From F23-B02 sp963620985 (lineage in GTDB: Bacteria; Bacillota; Clostridia; Oscillospirales; Oscillospiraceae): a stretch of DNA of 28,326 nucleotides. Below, in pieces: positions 6,569-15,638 of the stretch (its first letter is position 1; every line of letters starts with the position of its first letter). The stretch is from the NCBI GenBank assembly GCA_963620985.1, contig CAVFCI010000024.1, positions 1 to 28,326 on the forward strand, given 5' to 3'. The position numbers and the translations under genes are program-made. Below the pieces are notes generated by a model, which was not told the origin of the DNA, made no database searches, and saw only the letters and a program-made list of their open reading frames with translations.

Positions 6569-7630
6569 ATGCAAAACTATGTGCCGCTTGTGTCTATAGT
6601 TATCCCCATTTATAAAACACAAGCATTCCTTGGGCAATGCATCGAAAGTGTTCTATCCCAAACATACCATAATTTAGAGATTATTTTAGTGGATGATGGC
6701 AGCCCGGATCAATGCCCACAACTGTGTGATTGTTACGCCGCTCAGGATAATCGGATTAAAGTAATCCACAAAGAAAACGGTGGACTTTCTTCTGCCAGAG
6801 AAGCAGGAATCCGAAACGCCAATGGCGATTATATCGTTGTAGTGGACAGCGATGATTGGCTTGAACCAAACACAGTTGCGGAATGTGTAGAGATAGCACT
6901 TAGAAATGATGCGGACTGCGTCATGTTCGGATATGTACGGGAATATCCCAAAAAGAGCATTCCGGCGTACCTTTTTGATTCTGATTTTTCTTACGAAGTG
7001 TCCACTTCAGAGGAGAAGATTCATCGTAGAATTGTTGGACTGATAGGCGATGAATTAAAGAATCCCCAGCAGATTGATAATCTTTCTACTGTCTGTATGA
7101 AGTTATACAGGGCTGATGTCGCTAAAAAAGGAAGGATCGTCAGTGAGCGAATCGTCGGCACATCAGAGGACAGGATTTTCAATCTCTATGCACTTGATGG
7201 GTGCAAAATCAGTTACATCAACAAATGCTTCTACCACTACCGTAAATCCAATGTGCAGTCCATCACAACACAGCACAAGCCTAATCTTGCAGAAAAATGG
7301 GACGTTATGTATGGCATCATGCAGGAGTATATAGACGGCTCCGGTCGGGCGGACGAGTATCATACGCCGTTTTTGAATCGTGTCGCTTGCGGCATGATTG
7401 GTCTTGGCCTAAATGAGATCGGCAGCACGGAAAGCATATGGAAAAAGTTGCAGCACCTTCGTGCGATATTGGATAAACCGTTATATGTGGAAGCGTTCGC
7501 ACAGTTGGATACCTCATACTGCGGCGCAAAGTGGAAGTTATTTTTCCTGCTCTGCAAAAGGCGCTGGACATTTTTACTGGCAGTACTGTTGCAAATCATG
7601 AATTATCTGCGGTCACGGATGGCCGCATAA
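6569..7630 (+). CDS. GT2-family glycosyltransferase
   Basis: A GT-A fold inverting glycosyltransferase of 353 residues. Seen: PLVSIVIPIYKTQAFL at the N-terminus, ILVDDGSPDQCPQLCD (UDP/base-binding Asp), the NGGLSSAREAGI helix, and the metal-binding DSDDW at about residue 95. The C-terminal ~200 residues are the variable acceptor part. I prefer ATG at 6569 over the in-frame ATG at 6557, because the earlier one overlaps the Shine-Dalgarno GGAGG (6559-6563), which is five bases before 6569. The donor and acceptor sugars cannot be read. Confidence 0.92.
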   Translation: MQNYVPLVSIVIPIYKTQAFLGQCIESVLSQTYHNLEIILVDDGSPDQCPQLCDCYAAQDNRIKVIHKENGGLSSAREAGIRNANGDYIVVVDSDDWLEPNTVAECVEIALRNDADCVMFGYVREYPKKSIPAYLFDSDFSYEVSTSEEKIHRRIVGLIGDELKNPQQIDNLSTVCMKLYRADVAKKGRIVSERIVGTSEDRIFNLYALDGCKISYINKCFYHYRKSNVQSITTQHKPNLAEKWDVMYGIMQEYIDGSGRADEYHTPFLNRVACGMIGLGLNEIGSTESIWKKLQHLRAILDKPLYVEAFAQLDTSYCGAKWKLFFLLCKRRWTFLLAVLLQIMNYLRSRMAA

Positions 7631-7641
7631 GGAAGTGTACT

Positions 7642-8460
7642 ATGGCAAAGGTTTCGATCATCATGGGCATCTATAACTGCGCGGCGACGCTGCCGGAGGC
7701 CATCGACTCTATTCTTGCGCAGACCTTTTCAGATTGGCAGCTCATCTTGTGTGATGACGGCTCAAAGGATAACACCTATACTGTAGCCGAAACATATCAG
7801 GAAAAATTTCCCGATAAAATCGTTCTCCTTCAAAACGAACGAAATATGGGGCTGAATCACACACTGAATCGCTGTCTGCACGTTGCCACCGGTGAATATG
7901 TGGCTCGGATGGACGGAGACGATATCTCCCTTCCGACCAGACTTGAAAAGGAAGTTGCATTTCTGGATGCGCATCCTGAATACGCCATCGTCAGCACCCC
8001 TATGATTTTCTTCGACGAAAGCGGCGATTGGGGTCGAAGCTATGCCATTGAGAAGCCGACAAAACGTGATTTTATCAAGCATAGCCCAGTTCATTGTCAT
8101 GCGCCCTGTATGATCCGCCGCGAAGCATATCTGGCGGTAGGAGGCTATACCGAAGATAAGCGAATGCTCCGCTTTGAGGACGTTAATCTCTGGTACAAGC
8201 TCTATGCCAAGGGGTATATCGGCTACAATCTGGACGAGCCGCTCTATAAAATGCGTGATGACCACGCGGCGGCAAACCGTAGGAGCATGAAGTCGCGTAT
8301 GAACGGCGTGTATGTAACCTATGTTGGATTTAAGCTGTTTCAGTTTCCGTGGTACATGTACGGATACGTCGTTATTGATTTCCTTAAGCATTTTGTTAAA
8401 GGAATCATGCCGGAATGGCTGTATATGAAATTTCATAAAAGATCAGTCAGGCACTGGTGA
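7642..8460 (+). CDS. GT2-family glycosyltransferase
   Basis: A 272-residue GT-A glycosyltransferase that starts MAKVSIIMGIYNCAATLPEA. It has LILCDDGSKDNT, NERNMGLNHTLNRCL and the metal-binding DGDD (ARMDGDDISLPTRL), followed by PCMIRREAYLAVGGY and FEDVNLWYKLY, which are typical of the rhamnosyl/galactosyl branch of GT2. The frame is open further upstream to 7531, but that part overlaps the end of the previous gene. ATG at 7642, with AAGGAAG just before it and starting 11 bases after the upstream stop, is the natural start. A single hydrophobic stretch near the C-terminus (WYMYGYVVIDFL) may attach it to the membrane. Confidence 0.92.
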   Translation: MAKVSIIMGIYNCAATLPEAIDSILAQTFSDWQLILCDDGSKDNTYTVAETYQEKFPDKIVLLQNERNMGLNHTLNRCLHVATGEYVARMDGDDISLPTRLEKEVAFLDAHPEYAIVSTPMIFFDESGDWGRSYAIEKPTKRDFIKHSPVHCHAPCMIRREAYLAVGGYTEDKRMLRFEDVNLWYKLYAKGYIGYNLDEPLYKMRDDHAAANRRSMKSRMNGVYVTYVGFKLFQFPWYMYGYVVIDFLKHFVKGIMPEWLYMKFHKRSVRHW

Positions 8461-8474
8461 GGGAGAAAAGCAAA

Positions 8475-9462
8475 GTGAAAATATCAGTAATAATTCCAGT
8501 ATATAACACGGGGGGGGTACTTGTCACGGTGTCTTGATTCAGTCCTCAACAATACCTACAGAAATTTAGAGGTCATTTGTATCAACGATGGCAGTACAGA
8601 CGAAAGCGAAGCAATTCTACGGCGTTATGCAGAAAAAGACGGGCGGGTCATCGCGGTAAACCAGAAGAATGCAGGAGTTTCCGCAGCTCGTAATACCGGC
8701 TTGGATATGGCAACGGGTGATTATATCGCCTTTGTCGATTCCGATGACTGGGTGCACCCGCAGTATTTTGAGATTTTGCTTTTTGCAATAAGCAGCACCA
8801 ATGCAGACGTTGCAGCATGTCAGTTTTCACAAGTAAGTGAGGAAAACGAAGCCTTGCTTACTCCCTTAACTTTCAAAAAAGAAGATATATTATGCACCAC
8901 AGTTGCCGATGCGATTCGTGATAATTATATAAAGCGAGCAGTCTGGGGACGACTTTATAAGCGAGCGCTTGTAAACGGGAAGTTTGAAACTGGCCTAACT
9001 TGGGGAGAAGATGCAGTATTTAACTATTGCACCTTAGCGACAAACACACTATCTGCACCGTTCTCACGCATTAAACTTCCACTATATTTCTATTTTTCAC
9101 GAGAGACATCAATTACAAATACCGTAAGTTCAAAGCGTTATTTGGAGTTGGCCAAATGGTATCTTGAGAACTGGAGCAATGAGCACTTTTCAACCACCGT
9201 AAAGGCCATCTTGCTGGAACAGGCAGCAAAGGAACTGCTGGCGTTCAGATACAGAGAGGCTTTCAGCGCAGAGCCAATCTGCATAGACGCGCTGATACGG
9301 CAGTGCAGGACATACATAGCCAGTTCGAAGCTCCTCACTTCAAAAAAGCAGGCACTTTACAGCCTGCTGTTCACAGTTCCATCTTTGTATAGGCTTTTCC
9401 GCATTGTTGATGACCCTACTATGCTTCAATGGGAAAAACAAATGAGGACGAAGTGCCAATAG
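8475..9462 (+). CDS. GT2-family glycosyltransferase, out of frame at a G8 tract (probably phase variable)
   Basis: The gene begins at GTG 8475 with GAGGGAG upstream, and reads KISVIIPVYNTGG, the exact start of a GT2 enzyme. Then the eight-G run at 8510-8517 shifts the frame and a TGA follows at 8535. The rest of the enzyme continues in another frame from 8518: YLSRCLDSVLNN, INDGSTDESEAI, NAGVSAARNTGLDMATG, FVDSDDW, to the stop at 9462. With seven (or ten) Gs the two halves join to give Asn-Thr-Gly-Gly-Tyr-Leu, just as in intact relatives, and a protein of ~328 residues. No second disabling mutation is seen. So this is an OFF copy of a phase-variable gene, a recent frameshift, or a sequencing error in a homopolymer. 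An internal TTG at 8521 could start a truncated product lacking the first nucleotide-binding strand. Confidence 0.88.
8510..8517 (+). repeat. Homopolymer tract of eight G near a gene start
   Basis: Eight consecutive G residues lie 35 bases after the GTG start codon of a GT2 gene and break its frame by one base. Poly-G runs near the 5' end of surface-glycan genes are classic sites for slipped-strand switching. I noticed no other G or C run of this length in the window. Confidence 0.85.
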
Positions 9463-9477
9463 TGGCAAATACAAATT

Positions 9478-10587
9478 ATGAAAAAAATTCTGTTTCTTAT
9501 CCATGACCTCGGCCAAGGCGGTGCTGAAAAGGTGCTGGTCAACTTGGTCAACAACATGGATCGTTCAAAATTTGATATCTCTGTGACAGTGCTTTTTGGC
9601 GGCGGTGTGAACGAGCAATTCCTTGCGCCAGATATCCACTTTCATGCGGTATTTCCGCAAGAAGTACCGGGTAACAGCAAGCTAATGAAGTTGCTGACAC
9701 CGCCCCAGCTTCACCGAATGTGCGTGAAGGAGCATTACGATATCGAGGTCTCCTATCTGGAAGGCCCTTCTGCGCGTGTCATCAGTGGTTGTAAGGACGT
9801 GAACACCAAGTTCGTATCGTGGATCCACGTGGAGCAGCATACAATGGAGCGCCTGTCTGGTTCGTTCCGCAGTGAGCGCGAAGCGCGCAAGTGCTATGAC
9901 CGCTTTGACCAGACCGTGTGCGTTTCACAGTATGTCCATGATGACTTTTGCCGCATCCTGAATTTTCAGAAGCCATGCCGTGTGCTGTACAACACGGTGG
10001 AATCCGAGAAAATACTGGCTAATGCAAATGATGCTGCACCAGAGTTGATGGATGACGGGAAAATACGACTGATGGCGGTTGGAACACTCAAGGAATCCAA
10101 GGGCTATATGCGGCTGCTGTCCATTATCAAGCGTCTGAGGGATGAGAAATATCCCGTCCATCTCTACATTCTCGGTATTGGCCCGCTTCAGCAGGAAATG
10201 GAACGATATATTCAAGCAAGTAACCTGCAAGAAGCTGTCACTCTGCTCGGCTACCAGACCAATCCCTATAAGTATGTCTCAAAGTGTGACCTTTTCGTCT
10301 GCGCCAGCTTTGCAGAGGGATTTTCAACTGCCGCCACCGAGGCGTTAATTGTAGGGACACCGGTCTGCACCGTTGAAGTTTCTGGCATGAAAGAAATGTT
10401 GGGTGAACACAACGAATGGGGCATTGTAACTGAAAACAGCGAGAAAGCGTTGTATCAAGGAATCAAGGATTTGCTCGACCATCCGGACAAGCTTGCCTAC
10501 TATAAAGAAAAGGCTATCGAGCGAGGCAAGACCTTCAGCACGGAAAATACTGTCCGTGCAGTGGAGAAAATGCTATTAGAATTGTGA
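9478..10587 (+). CDS. GT4-family glycosyltransferase
   Basis: A 369-residue GT-B enzyme starting MKKILFLIHDLGQGGAEKVL, the GGAEKV glycine-rich loop of GT4 group 1 transferases. The C-terminal half has LMAVGTLKESKGY (donor-domain start), LYILGIGPLQQEM, and the E-x7-E motif in ASFAEGFSTAATEALIVGTP. The family retains anomeric configuration and uses UDP- or GDP-sugars. It is similar to capsular galactosyl/N-acetylglucosaminyl transferases, but the sugar cannot be assigned. The ribosome binding site is weak (GTGGCAA), suggesting coupling to the preceding gene, which is itself out of frame. The stop overlaps the frame of the next gene. Confidence 0.92.
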   Translation: MKKILFLIHDLGQGGAEKVLVNLVNNMDRSKFDISVTVLFGGGVNEQFLAPDIHFHAVFPQEVPGNSKLMKLLTPPQLHRMCVKEHYDIEVSYLEGPSARVISGCKDVNTKFVSWIHVEQHTMERLSGSFRSEREARKCYDRFDQTVCVSQYVHDDFCRILNFQKPCRVLYNTVESEKILANANDAAPELMDDGKIRLMAVGTLKESKGYMRLLSIIKRLRDEKYPVHLYILGIGPLQQEMERYIQASNLQEAVTLLGYQTNPYKYVSKCDLFVCASFAEGFSTAATEALIVGTPVCTVEVSGMKEMLGEHNEWGIVTENSEKALYQGIKDLLDHPDKLAYYKEKAIERGKTFSTENTVRAVEKMLLEL

Positions 10588-10595
10588 GAGAATAT

Positions 10596-11561
10596 ATGAT
10601 TACTGTCGTTGTCCCTGTTTACAATTTAGAACAGTTCCTCCCCCGCTGCATGAATTCATTACTTAGCCAGACATCCCACAACTTCGAGATCATCCTTGTA
10701 GACGATGGGTCAGCGGATGGCAGCGGTGCATTGTGTGATGAATATGTCGCTGCGCATCCCAGCATTGTTCGTTGTATTCATAAAACCAATGGCGGGCTGT
10801 CTTCTGCCAGAAATGCGGGCATAAATGCTGCAAATGGAGATTACGTAATCTTTCCGGATCCTGACGATTGGGTAGAGCCAAACTACTTAGAACATCTGAG
10901 TATACTTCAAGCACAATACCATGCTGATTTGGTGTGTACTGGTCACTATATCGATTATGATACAAAGAGTATTCCTGAGAACCCTAATCAATCCTTGCAT
11001 ATCATGTCCGGAAGAGAAGCGCAGTCTGCGCTGCTAATTCCGCCGCGTATGAGCGGTTTCGCATGGAACAAGCTTTACCAATTGGACATAATTCGAGAGA
11101 ATAACCTTCAATTTCTGGATGACGTAGGAACGACAGAGGATCTTGATTTTGCGTTCCGCTATCTGCAATTCTGCAATACGGTGTGCTTTGATCCGTCCAA
11201 GCGTACATACCATTACTACCAGCGCAGCGGCGCAGCAACTCGCTGCGGGTTTTCACAGAAAAAACTACAGGCGATTCATACCTATGAGAAAATCTTGCGA
11301 GTTGTCGATGCCTCTTCACCTATAGCGCAGGCGGCCAGAGAGGAAATTTGCAATACGGCAATCAATTTGCTTGCGTTGTACCTTAACGCAGATACCCAGG
11401 ATACAACTGTGTATCAAATAATTCGGAACTATATCAGGCAATACTATTCCGACTATCTAAAAAGCGAGCATTACGGCGGTGGGAGAAAAGTACAGGCAGT
11501 CTTGGCACGCCACATGCCAAGACTGTACGGAATGATTAAAAGCAGTATTACGCGAGAGTGA
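10596..11561 (+). CDS. GT2-family glycosyltransferase with a DPDD metal motif
   Basis: A 321-residue GT-A enzyme: MITVVVPVYNLEQFLPRC, ILVDDGSADGSGALCDEY, TNGGLSSARNAGINAANGD, then FPDPDDW where most relatives have VDSDDW. The acidic residues are kept, so activity is plausible. The second half has GFAWNKLYQLD and TTEDLDF (catalytic-base region). I favour ATG 10596, with GAGAG five bases upstream, over the in-frame GTG at 10584 that overlaps the stop codon of the previous gene. Sugar specificity unknown. Confidence 0.91.
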   Translation: MITVVVPVYNLEQFLPRCMNSLLSQTSHNFEIILVDDGSADGSGALCDEYVAAHPSIVRCIHKTNGGLSSARNAGINAANGDYVIFPDPDDWVEPNYLEHLSILQAQYHADLVCTGHYIDYDTKSIPENPNQSLHIMSGREAQSALLIPPRMSGFAWNKLYQLDIIRENNLQFLDDVGTTEDLDFAFRYLQFCNTVCFDPSKRTYHYYQRSGAATRCGFSQKKLQAIHTYEKILRVVDASSPIAQAAREEICNTAINLLALYLNADTQDTTVYQIIRNYIRQYYSDYLKSEHYGGGRKVQAVLARHMPRLYGMIKSSITRE

Positions 11562-11570
11562 GGAAAAGAA

Positions 11571-12482
11571 ATGCTGGCGGCAGTGATCGTGACCTATAAC
11601 CGAAAGGAACTCTTGAGTCAAAATATTGAAATGCTCCTATGCCAAACCAGACCGTTTGACCGTATATTTATTATTGATAACTGTTCAACAGACGGGACAT
11701 ACAGTTATTTGCAGAGTAAAGGCTGGCTGGATACTGAGCAGTTTGTATATGTGAAAACAGAATCCAATATCGGCGGTGCCGGAGGCTTTTACACTGGTGT
11801 AAAAGCTGCATATGATGCCGGTGCGGATTGGATTGTGCTGATGGACGATGATGGCCGCGCAGCGGATGTCCATACATTTGAGGCACTTACATCTGCGGCA
11901 GATCGTTTTTACAGCGAGGGAAAAGGCAATAAGAAGATCTTCGCAAATTCCCTTGTCCTTCAGGGAGATTTGCTTTCCTTCAAGATCGGAAATATTTACA
12001 CCGTGGCCGATGCGCTTGCGGCAGCGAAAGACGGATTGCTGGAAGGAGCGGCCAATCCCTTTAACGGGACGTTGATTTCAAGAGAACTGGTTGCCGAGAT
12101 TGGATATCCTAACAAGGATTTCTTTATCAAGGGTGATGAGGTCAATTACAAACAGCGTGCATTGGATGCGGGAGCTTATATCGTGACCGTGACAGGTTCA
12201 CGCTACATTCATCCGCGCCCTGAAACGCATGAGCGCAAAGTGCTTGGCATTCAGGTTCCTGTTTTTGTGGAAGCTCCTTGGAAAGAATATTATGCTGCAC
12301 GAAACTTTACATATATGTACAAGCAAAAGGGCTGGTATAAAGCCATTGCCTTTGAACTGATTTTTGTGAAGTTGATTGCAATTTTCTCGATGAAGTGTAC
12401 GAAACATGCGACGCTCAAGATGCTGTTTAGAGGGGTTCGTGACGGCTGGAACGGTAAACTTGGAGCGACGGTAAGACCGTAA
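11571..12482 (+). CDS. GT2 glycosyltransferase, galactofuranosyl/rhamnosyltransferase-like
   Basis: A 303-residue GT-A enzyme distinct from the other GT2 members of the locus. It has AAVIVTYNRKELL, IIDNCSTDGTY, NIGGAGGFYTGV, the metal motif MDDDG, and the FFIKGDEVNYKQRA block containing the putative catalytic base. This set is shared by GlfT1-type galactofuranosyltransferases and WbbL-type rhamnosyltransferases. Because UDP-galactopyranose mutase is encoded at 25259-26383 and I see no dTDP-rhamnose genes in the window, galactofuranose is the more likely donor sugar; this is inference. The ribosome binding site GAGGAAAAG precedes the ATG. Confidence 0.88.
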   Translation: MLAAVIVTYNRKELLSQNIEMLLCQTRPFDRIFIIDNCSTDGTYSYLQSKGWLDTEQFVYVKTESNIGGAGGFYTGVKAAYDAGADWIVLMDDDGRAADVHTFEALTSAADRFYSEGKGNKKIFANSLVLQGDLLSFKIGNIYTVADALAAAKDGLLEGAANPFNGTLISRELVAEIGYPNKDFFIKGDEVNYKQRALDAGAYIVTVTGSRYIHPRPETHERKVLGIQVPVFVEAPWKEYYAARNFTYMYKQKGWYKAIAFELIFVKLIAIFSMKCTKHATLKMLFRGVRDGWNGKLGATVRP

Positions 12483-12497
12483 ACGTAGGAGGCAGAC

Positions 12498-13493
12498 ATG
12501 GATCAAATTGTTTCGGTAATCGTCCCTGTCTATAACTGTAAAGACTATCTGGAACGCTGCATTGAAAGCATTCTGACGCAATCTTATCAGCATATTCAAC
12601 TAATCTTAGTAGATGACGGCTCTACGGATGGGAGCGGTGAAATCTGCGACGGCTATGCTTCACAGGATTCTCGTATTCAAGTTATTCATCAGGTGAATGG
12701 TGGAGTGTCAAAAGCACGAAATGCAGGCTTGAAGATGGCAACTGGAGAATGGATCTTGTTCGTGGATTCAGATGACTATATCTTAGGTGCATATTGCGAA
12801 AAGATGCTCACTGCAGTGCAAAACGTACAAGCAGATATCGTGATTGCTCGTCCTACTACGGATAGAACTCCAGAGATTGTTGCGCTCACGCTTGAGGAGA
12901 TTGGCCAGCTCAAAAGAGCCTGCCTCTCTTTTGATGAGGACGCATTTCCGTATAATGTCGATGCTCCTTGGGGGAAGCTTTTTCGGCGCGAATTAATTGC
13001 AGATAATCATATTCTCTTCCCCGAAAACCTTTCTCGTTCAGAGGATGCATGGTTCTGCGCAACAGCATACGAACACGCAACATCCATCTGCATTCTAGAC
13101 TGGTTTGGATATGTTCATGTAGAGCGAGATGGCTCTTTATGCCGTAGGTTTGCACCGGATTCGCCTGAAATGCTGGAACGAATTTTAAAGATGAACCAAG
13201 AATGGGTGAACAAATACCACCCCAACCAGAAGGATTATGAGCAAGCGCTTTGGTATCGGGTGCTTCCGGGAATAGACGAATGTGAAAGAACGTATTTTTT
13301 GCATAAAAACAATCCGGATGCTCTGCGGATAAAAATTAATAAATATCACTTCTTTTTGAGCCATGGTCTGACACATCAGGCTATTTGTTATCTGAAGAGA
13401 ACAGACATCTCAAAGCGCCAATATCGGGTTCGTTTATTCTTCTATCAATTCGAACTTGGTTGGCTATTTGTGCTGCTCAAATCACTGAGATAA
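12498..13493 (+). CDS. GT2-family glycosyltransferase
   Basis: A 331-residue GT-A enzyme: VSVIVPVYNCKDYLERC, ILVDDGSTDGSGEICDGY, NGGVSKARNAGLKMATGEW, metal motif FVDSDDY. The second half has PWGKLFRRELI and SRSEDAWFCATAY, the region carrying the general base. An excellent ribosome binding site AGGAGG lies six bases before the ATG. A gap of ~120 bases follows, containing an eight-A run (13544-13551) and no gene I can support. Cytoplasmic; sugar unknown. Confidence 0.92.
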   Translation: MDQIVSVIVPVYNCKDYLERCIESILTQSYQHIQLILVDDGSTDGSGEICDGYASQDSRIQVIHQVNGGVSKARNAGLKMATGEWILFVDSDDYILGAYCEKMLTAVQNVQADIVIARPTTDRTPEIVALTLEEIGQLKRACLSFDEDAFPYNVDAPWGKLFRRELIADNHILFPENLSRSEDAWFCATAYEHATSICILDWFGYVHVERDGSLCRRFAPDSPEMLERILKMNQEWVNKYHPNQKDYEQALWYRVLPGIDECERTYFLHKNNPDALRIKINKYHFFLSHGLTHQAICYLKRTDISKRQYRVRLFFYQFELGWLFVLLKSLR

Positions 13494-13612
13494 GGAGATT
13501 GCAGCTTTCATATAAGGTGGACAGTAAAGGGCGGCGCATCCAGAAAAAAAAGCTTTTACAAAGCACAGGGAAAATGTCTGAAAAATAAGGTTGAGGTAAT
13601 TGGAGATATAGG

Positions 13613-14563
13613 ATGAATGAAATCGCTTGCATATCGGTAATTGTTCCCATTTACAATACAGAGGAATATTTGGATGCTTGTATCGCAAGTATTGCAAATC
13701 AGTCCCACACGGCATTGCAGATTATTTTAGTGGATGATGGCTCTCAAGATGCAAGCGGAGCTATTTGTGATGCGTGGGCAGGAAAAGACAAAAGAATTCA
13801 GGTAATCCATCAGAAAAATGCTGGTGTCAGCGCTGCTAGAAATACTGGGCTGGAGATTGCAACGGGTGAAATAATATCCTTTGTCGACTCAGACGATTTA
13901 CTTCTCCCTGATGCCTATACGCAACTGTTAAATAGCAGGAATTCAAAGGATATTGTCATCGGCAGAATGAAAATGATAGAAGAAAATGGCGCACTGATTT
14001 CATATAGTCAAAGTCTACCAACTGATATTTCTTCTCTCGACCGGTTTATCAAAGAGCTTTTTCAGGAAAATCTGACCTACTATCTTGGATACTTGTGGGA
14101 TAAATTGTTTGTTCGGTCAGTTATTCAAAATAAACATATCAGATTTGACCCCGCAGTTAGACTAAATGAAGATCGACTATTCCTGCTGGAGTATCTGCTT
14201 TGCTGTAATGGTATATCTTTCTGCAATGAAGTTACTTATGCATACAGGCAGCGTAATACAGGCGTGATCTCGGCAACACGAAGAAACAACACCGTGACAG
14301 ACAGTGAGATGACCGTCATCGACTCGTTTCACAGAATGGCTACTATCGGGAAAGCCTACTCGGATGAATTATTCCATCTGATTGCACGGAAGTCTTTCGA
14401 GTGTGCTTTAGATTTGCGGAATCGCGTTGCGCGGACAGATCATTACAAAATCAAGCGTATCCGGAGGTTCATGTGGGAGAATGCACAGATTTGCCTGAGT
14501 TCCCCTGATATTAGTTTTATTGAAAAATCAAAGATCATCGGGCACTGTATTTTGGAGTGCTGA
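13613..14563 (+). CDS. GT2-family glycosyltransferase
   Basis: A 316-residue GT-A enzyme: ISVIVPIYNTEEYLDACI, ILVDDGSQDASGAICDAW, NAGVSAARNTGLEIATGE, metal motif FVDSDDL, then YLWDKLFVRSVI and RLNEDRLFLLEYLLC. GGAG and AGG lie shortly before the ATG. The C-terminal part is rich in Arg and aromatic residues but has no clear membrane helix. The N-terminal half is close to the upstream enzyme at 12498, which suggests duplication. The donor and acceptor are unknown. Confidence 0.92.
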   Translation: MNEIACISVIVPIYNTEEYLDACIASIANQSHTALQIILVDDGSQDASGAICDAWAGKDKRIQVIHQKNAGVSAARNTGLEIATGEIISFVDSDDLLLPDAYTQLLNSRNSKDIVIGRMKMIEENGALISYSQSLPTDISSLDRFIKELFQENLTYYLGYLWDKLFVRSVIQNKHIRFDPAVRLNEDRLFLLEYLLCCNGISFCNEVTYAYRQRNTGVISATRRNNTVTDSEMTVIDSFHRMATIGKAYSDELFHLIARKSFECALDLRNRVARTDHYKIKRIRRFMWENAQICLSSPDISFIEKSKIIGHCILEC

Positions 14564-14767
14564 TAAATTCAGAAAAAGCACGCATGAATACCACTGGAAC
14601 GAATTAAATAGGATTTAAATACCTCAACGGGATGGAGCGGGTCTGGCAAAACAACTTCAAGCAAGGACTGGAGCAAGCGGGGATTCTTTAATATCAGTCA
14701 CAATATTGAGCGGATTTATGTTCGCTAATCCCTCAAAAACGCTGAAACTGAAAGTAGAGGAACGTAA
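14564..14767 (+). other. Gene-free spacer before the ABC exporter genes
   Basis: About 200 bases with no frame that has both a start and a ribosome binding site. One frame (from ~14612 to a stop near 14729) is open and would read a P-loop-like GWSGSGKTTSSKDW, but it lacks a start codon and resembles no domain I know. This spacer separates the A+T-rich glycosyltransferase block from the more G+C-rich Wzm/Wzt genes, so it may mark an old recombination joint. I see no strong promoter or terminator in it. Confidence 0.5.
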
Positions 14768-15625
14768 GTGGAAAGTAGCAAGATTATATCATATCATACC
14801 CACATTTCATCAAAACATCGCCCCTTTGACCTGAAGTTGAAAGAGGTCTGGCAATACCGGGATCTGATCGTGCTGTTTACGAAGCGCAGCTTTGCGCTGA
14901 CCTATAAGCAGACCGTTCTCGGTCCTGCGTGGATCTTTCTGAATCCGTTGATCAGTTCCATCATTTATGCTTTCGTATTCGGCGGCATCGCAGGTATCGG
15001 TACGGACGGTGTTCCCAGTATCCTTTTCTACATGTGCGGCAACGCCATCTGGATTTTCTTCTCCACATGTGTGACGAAAAATGCCAGCACCTTTACCGCT
15101 AACGCCAATGTTTTCGGGAAGGTCTATTTCCCACGCCTGACGATACCGGTTTCCAACGTACTGGCATCCATCGTGCAGTTCGGCGTGCAAATGATCATGG
15201 TATTGGTGCTGTTGGCCTATTACGTTCTGATGGGACTGGTCAATCCCCATTGGGAGAGCTGGCTACTGCTACCGGTGGTGCTGCTGCATCTGGGTCTGCT
15301 GGGGCTTGGCTTCGGGATTATCATCTCCAGCCTGACTACAAAGTACCGCGACTTGGCCATCTTAGTCACCTTCGGTGTACAGCTCTGGATGTACGCTACA
15401 CCTATCGTATACCCTCTGTCGCAACTGGGTGATGGCTTGATGAAAACGATCCTACTTGTAAACCCCGTTACGGCTCCGGTGGAGGTTTTCCGCTATGCCA
15501 TATTGGGACAGGGCGCAATTATGCCGTCTTATCTGGCGCTGAGCTGGGGGATCACGGTGCTCGTGGTCGTCGTAGGCATTATGATTTTCAACAAGGTGGA
15601 GCGCACCTTTATGGATACCGTGTGA
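14768..15625 (+). CDS. wzm: ABC transporter permease for polysaccharide export (Wzm/TagG type)
   Basis: A 285-residue ABC-2 type integral membrane protein with about six transmembrane helices. An N-terminal amphipathic region is followed by LFTKRSFALTYKQTVLGPAW, the typical Wzm/TagG cytoplasmic gate-helix entry, and SSLTTKYRDL and YATPIVYPLSQL occur later. With the ATPase encoded next it would flip or export undecaprenyl-linked polysaccharide across the membrane. The start is GTG with AGAGGAAC six bases upstream. The DNA is more G+C-rich than the genes before it. There are 13 bases to the ATPase gene, so the two are cotranscribed. Confidence 0.93.
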   Translation: MESSKIISYHTHISSKHRPFDLKLKEVWQYRDLIVLFTKRSFALTYKQTVLGPAWIFLNPLISSIIYAFVFGGIAGIGTDGVPSILFYMCGNAIWIFFSTCVTKNASTFTANANVFGKVYFPRLTIPVSNVLASIVQFGVQMIMVLVLLAYYVLMGLVNPHWESWLLLPVVLLHLGLLGLGFGIIISSLTTKYRDLAILVTFGVQLWMYATPIVYPLSQLGDGLMKTILLVNPVTAPVEVFRYAILGQGAIMPSYLALSWGITVLVVVVGIMIFNKVERTFMDTV

Positions 15626-15638
15626 GGAGGGATGGACA

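Noticed and set aside
13494..13612. Possible small gene (out-of-frame ORF to 13588) after the GT2 gene
   Set aside because: The frame lies mostly inside the upstream GT2 gene, lacks a ribosome binding site, and contains an eight-A run; treated as intergenic.
14612..14731. P-loop-like peptide GWSGSGKTT in the spacer before wzm
   Set aside because: The frame has no start codon or ribosome binding site, is under 40 codons, and nothing around the motif resembles an ATPase; probably chance.
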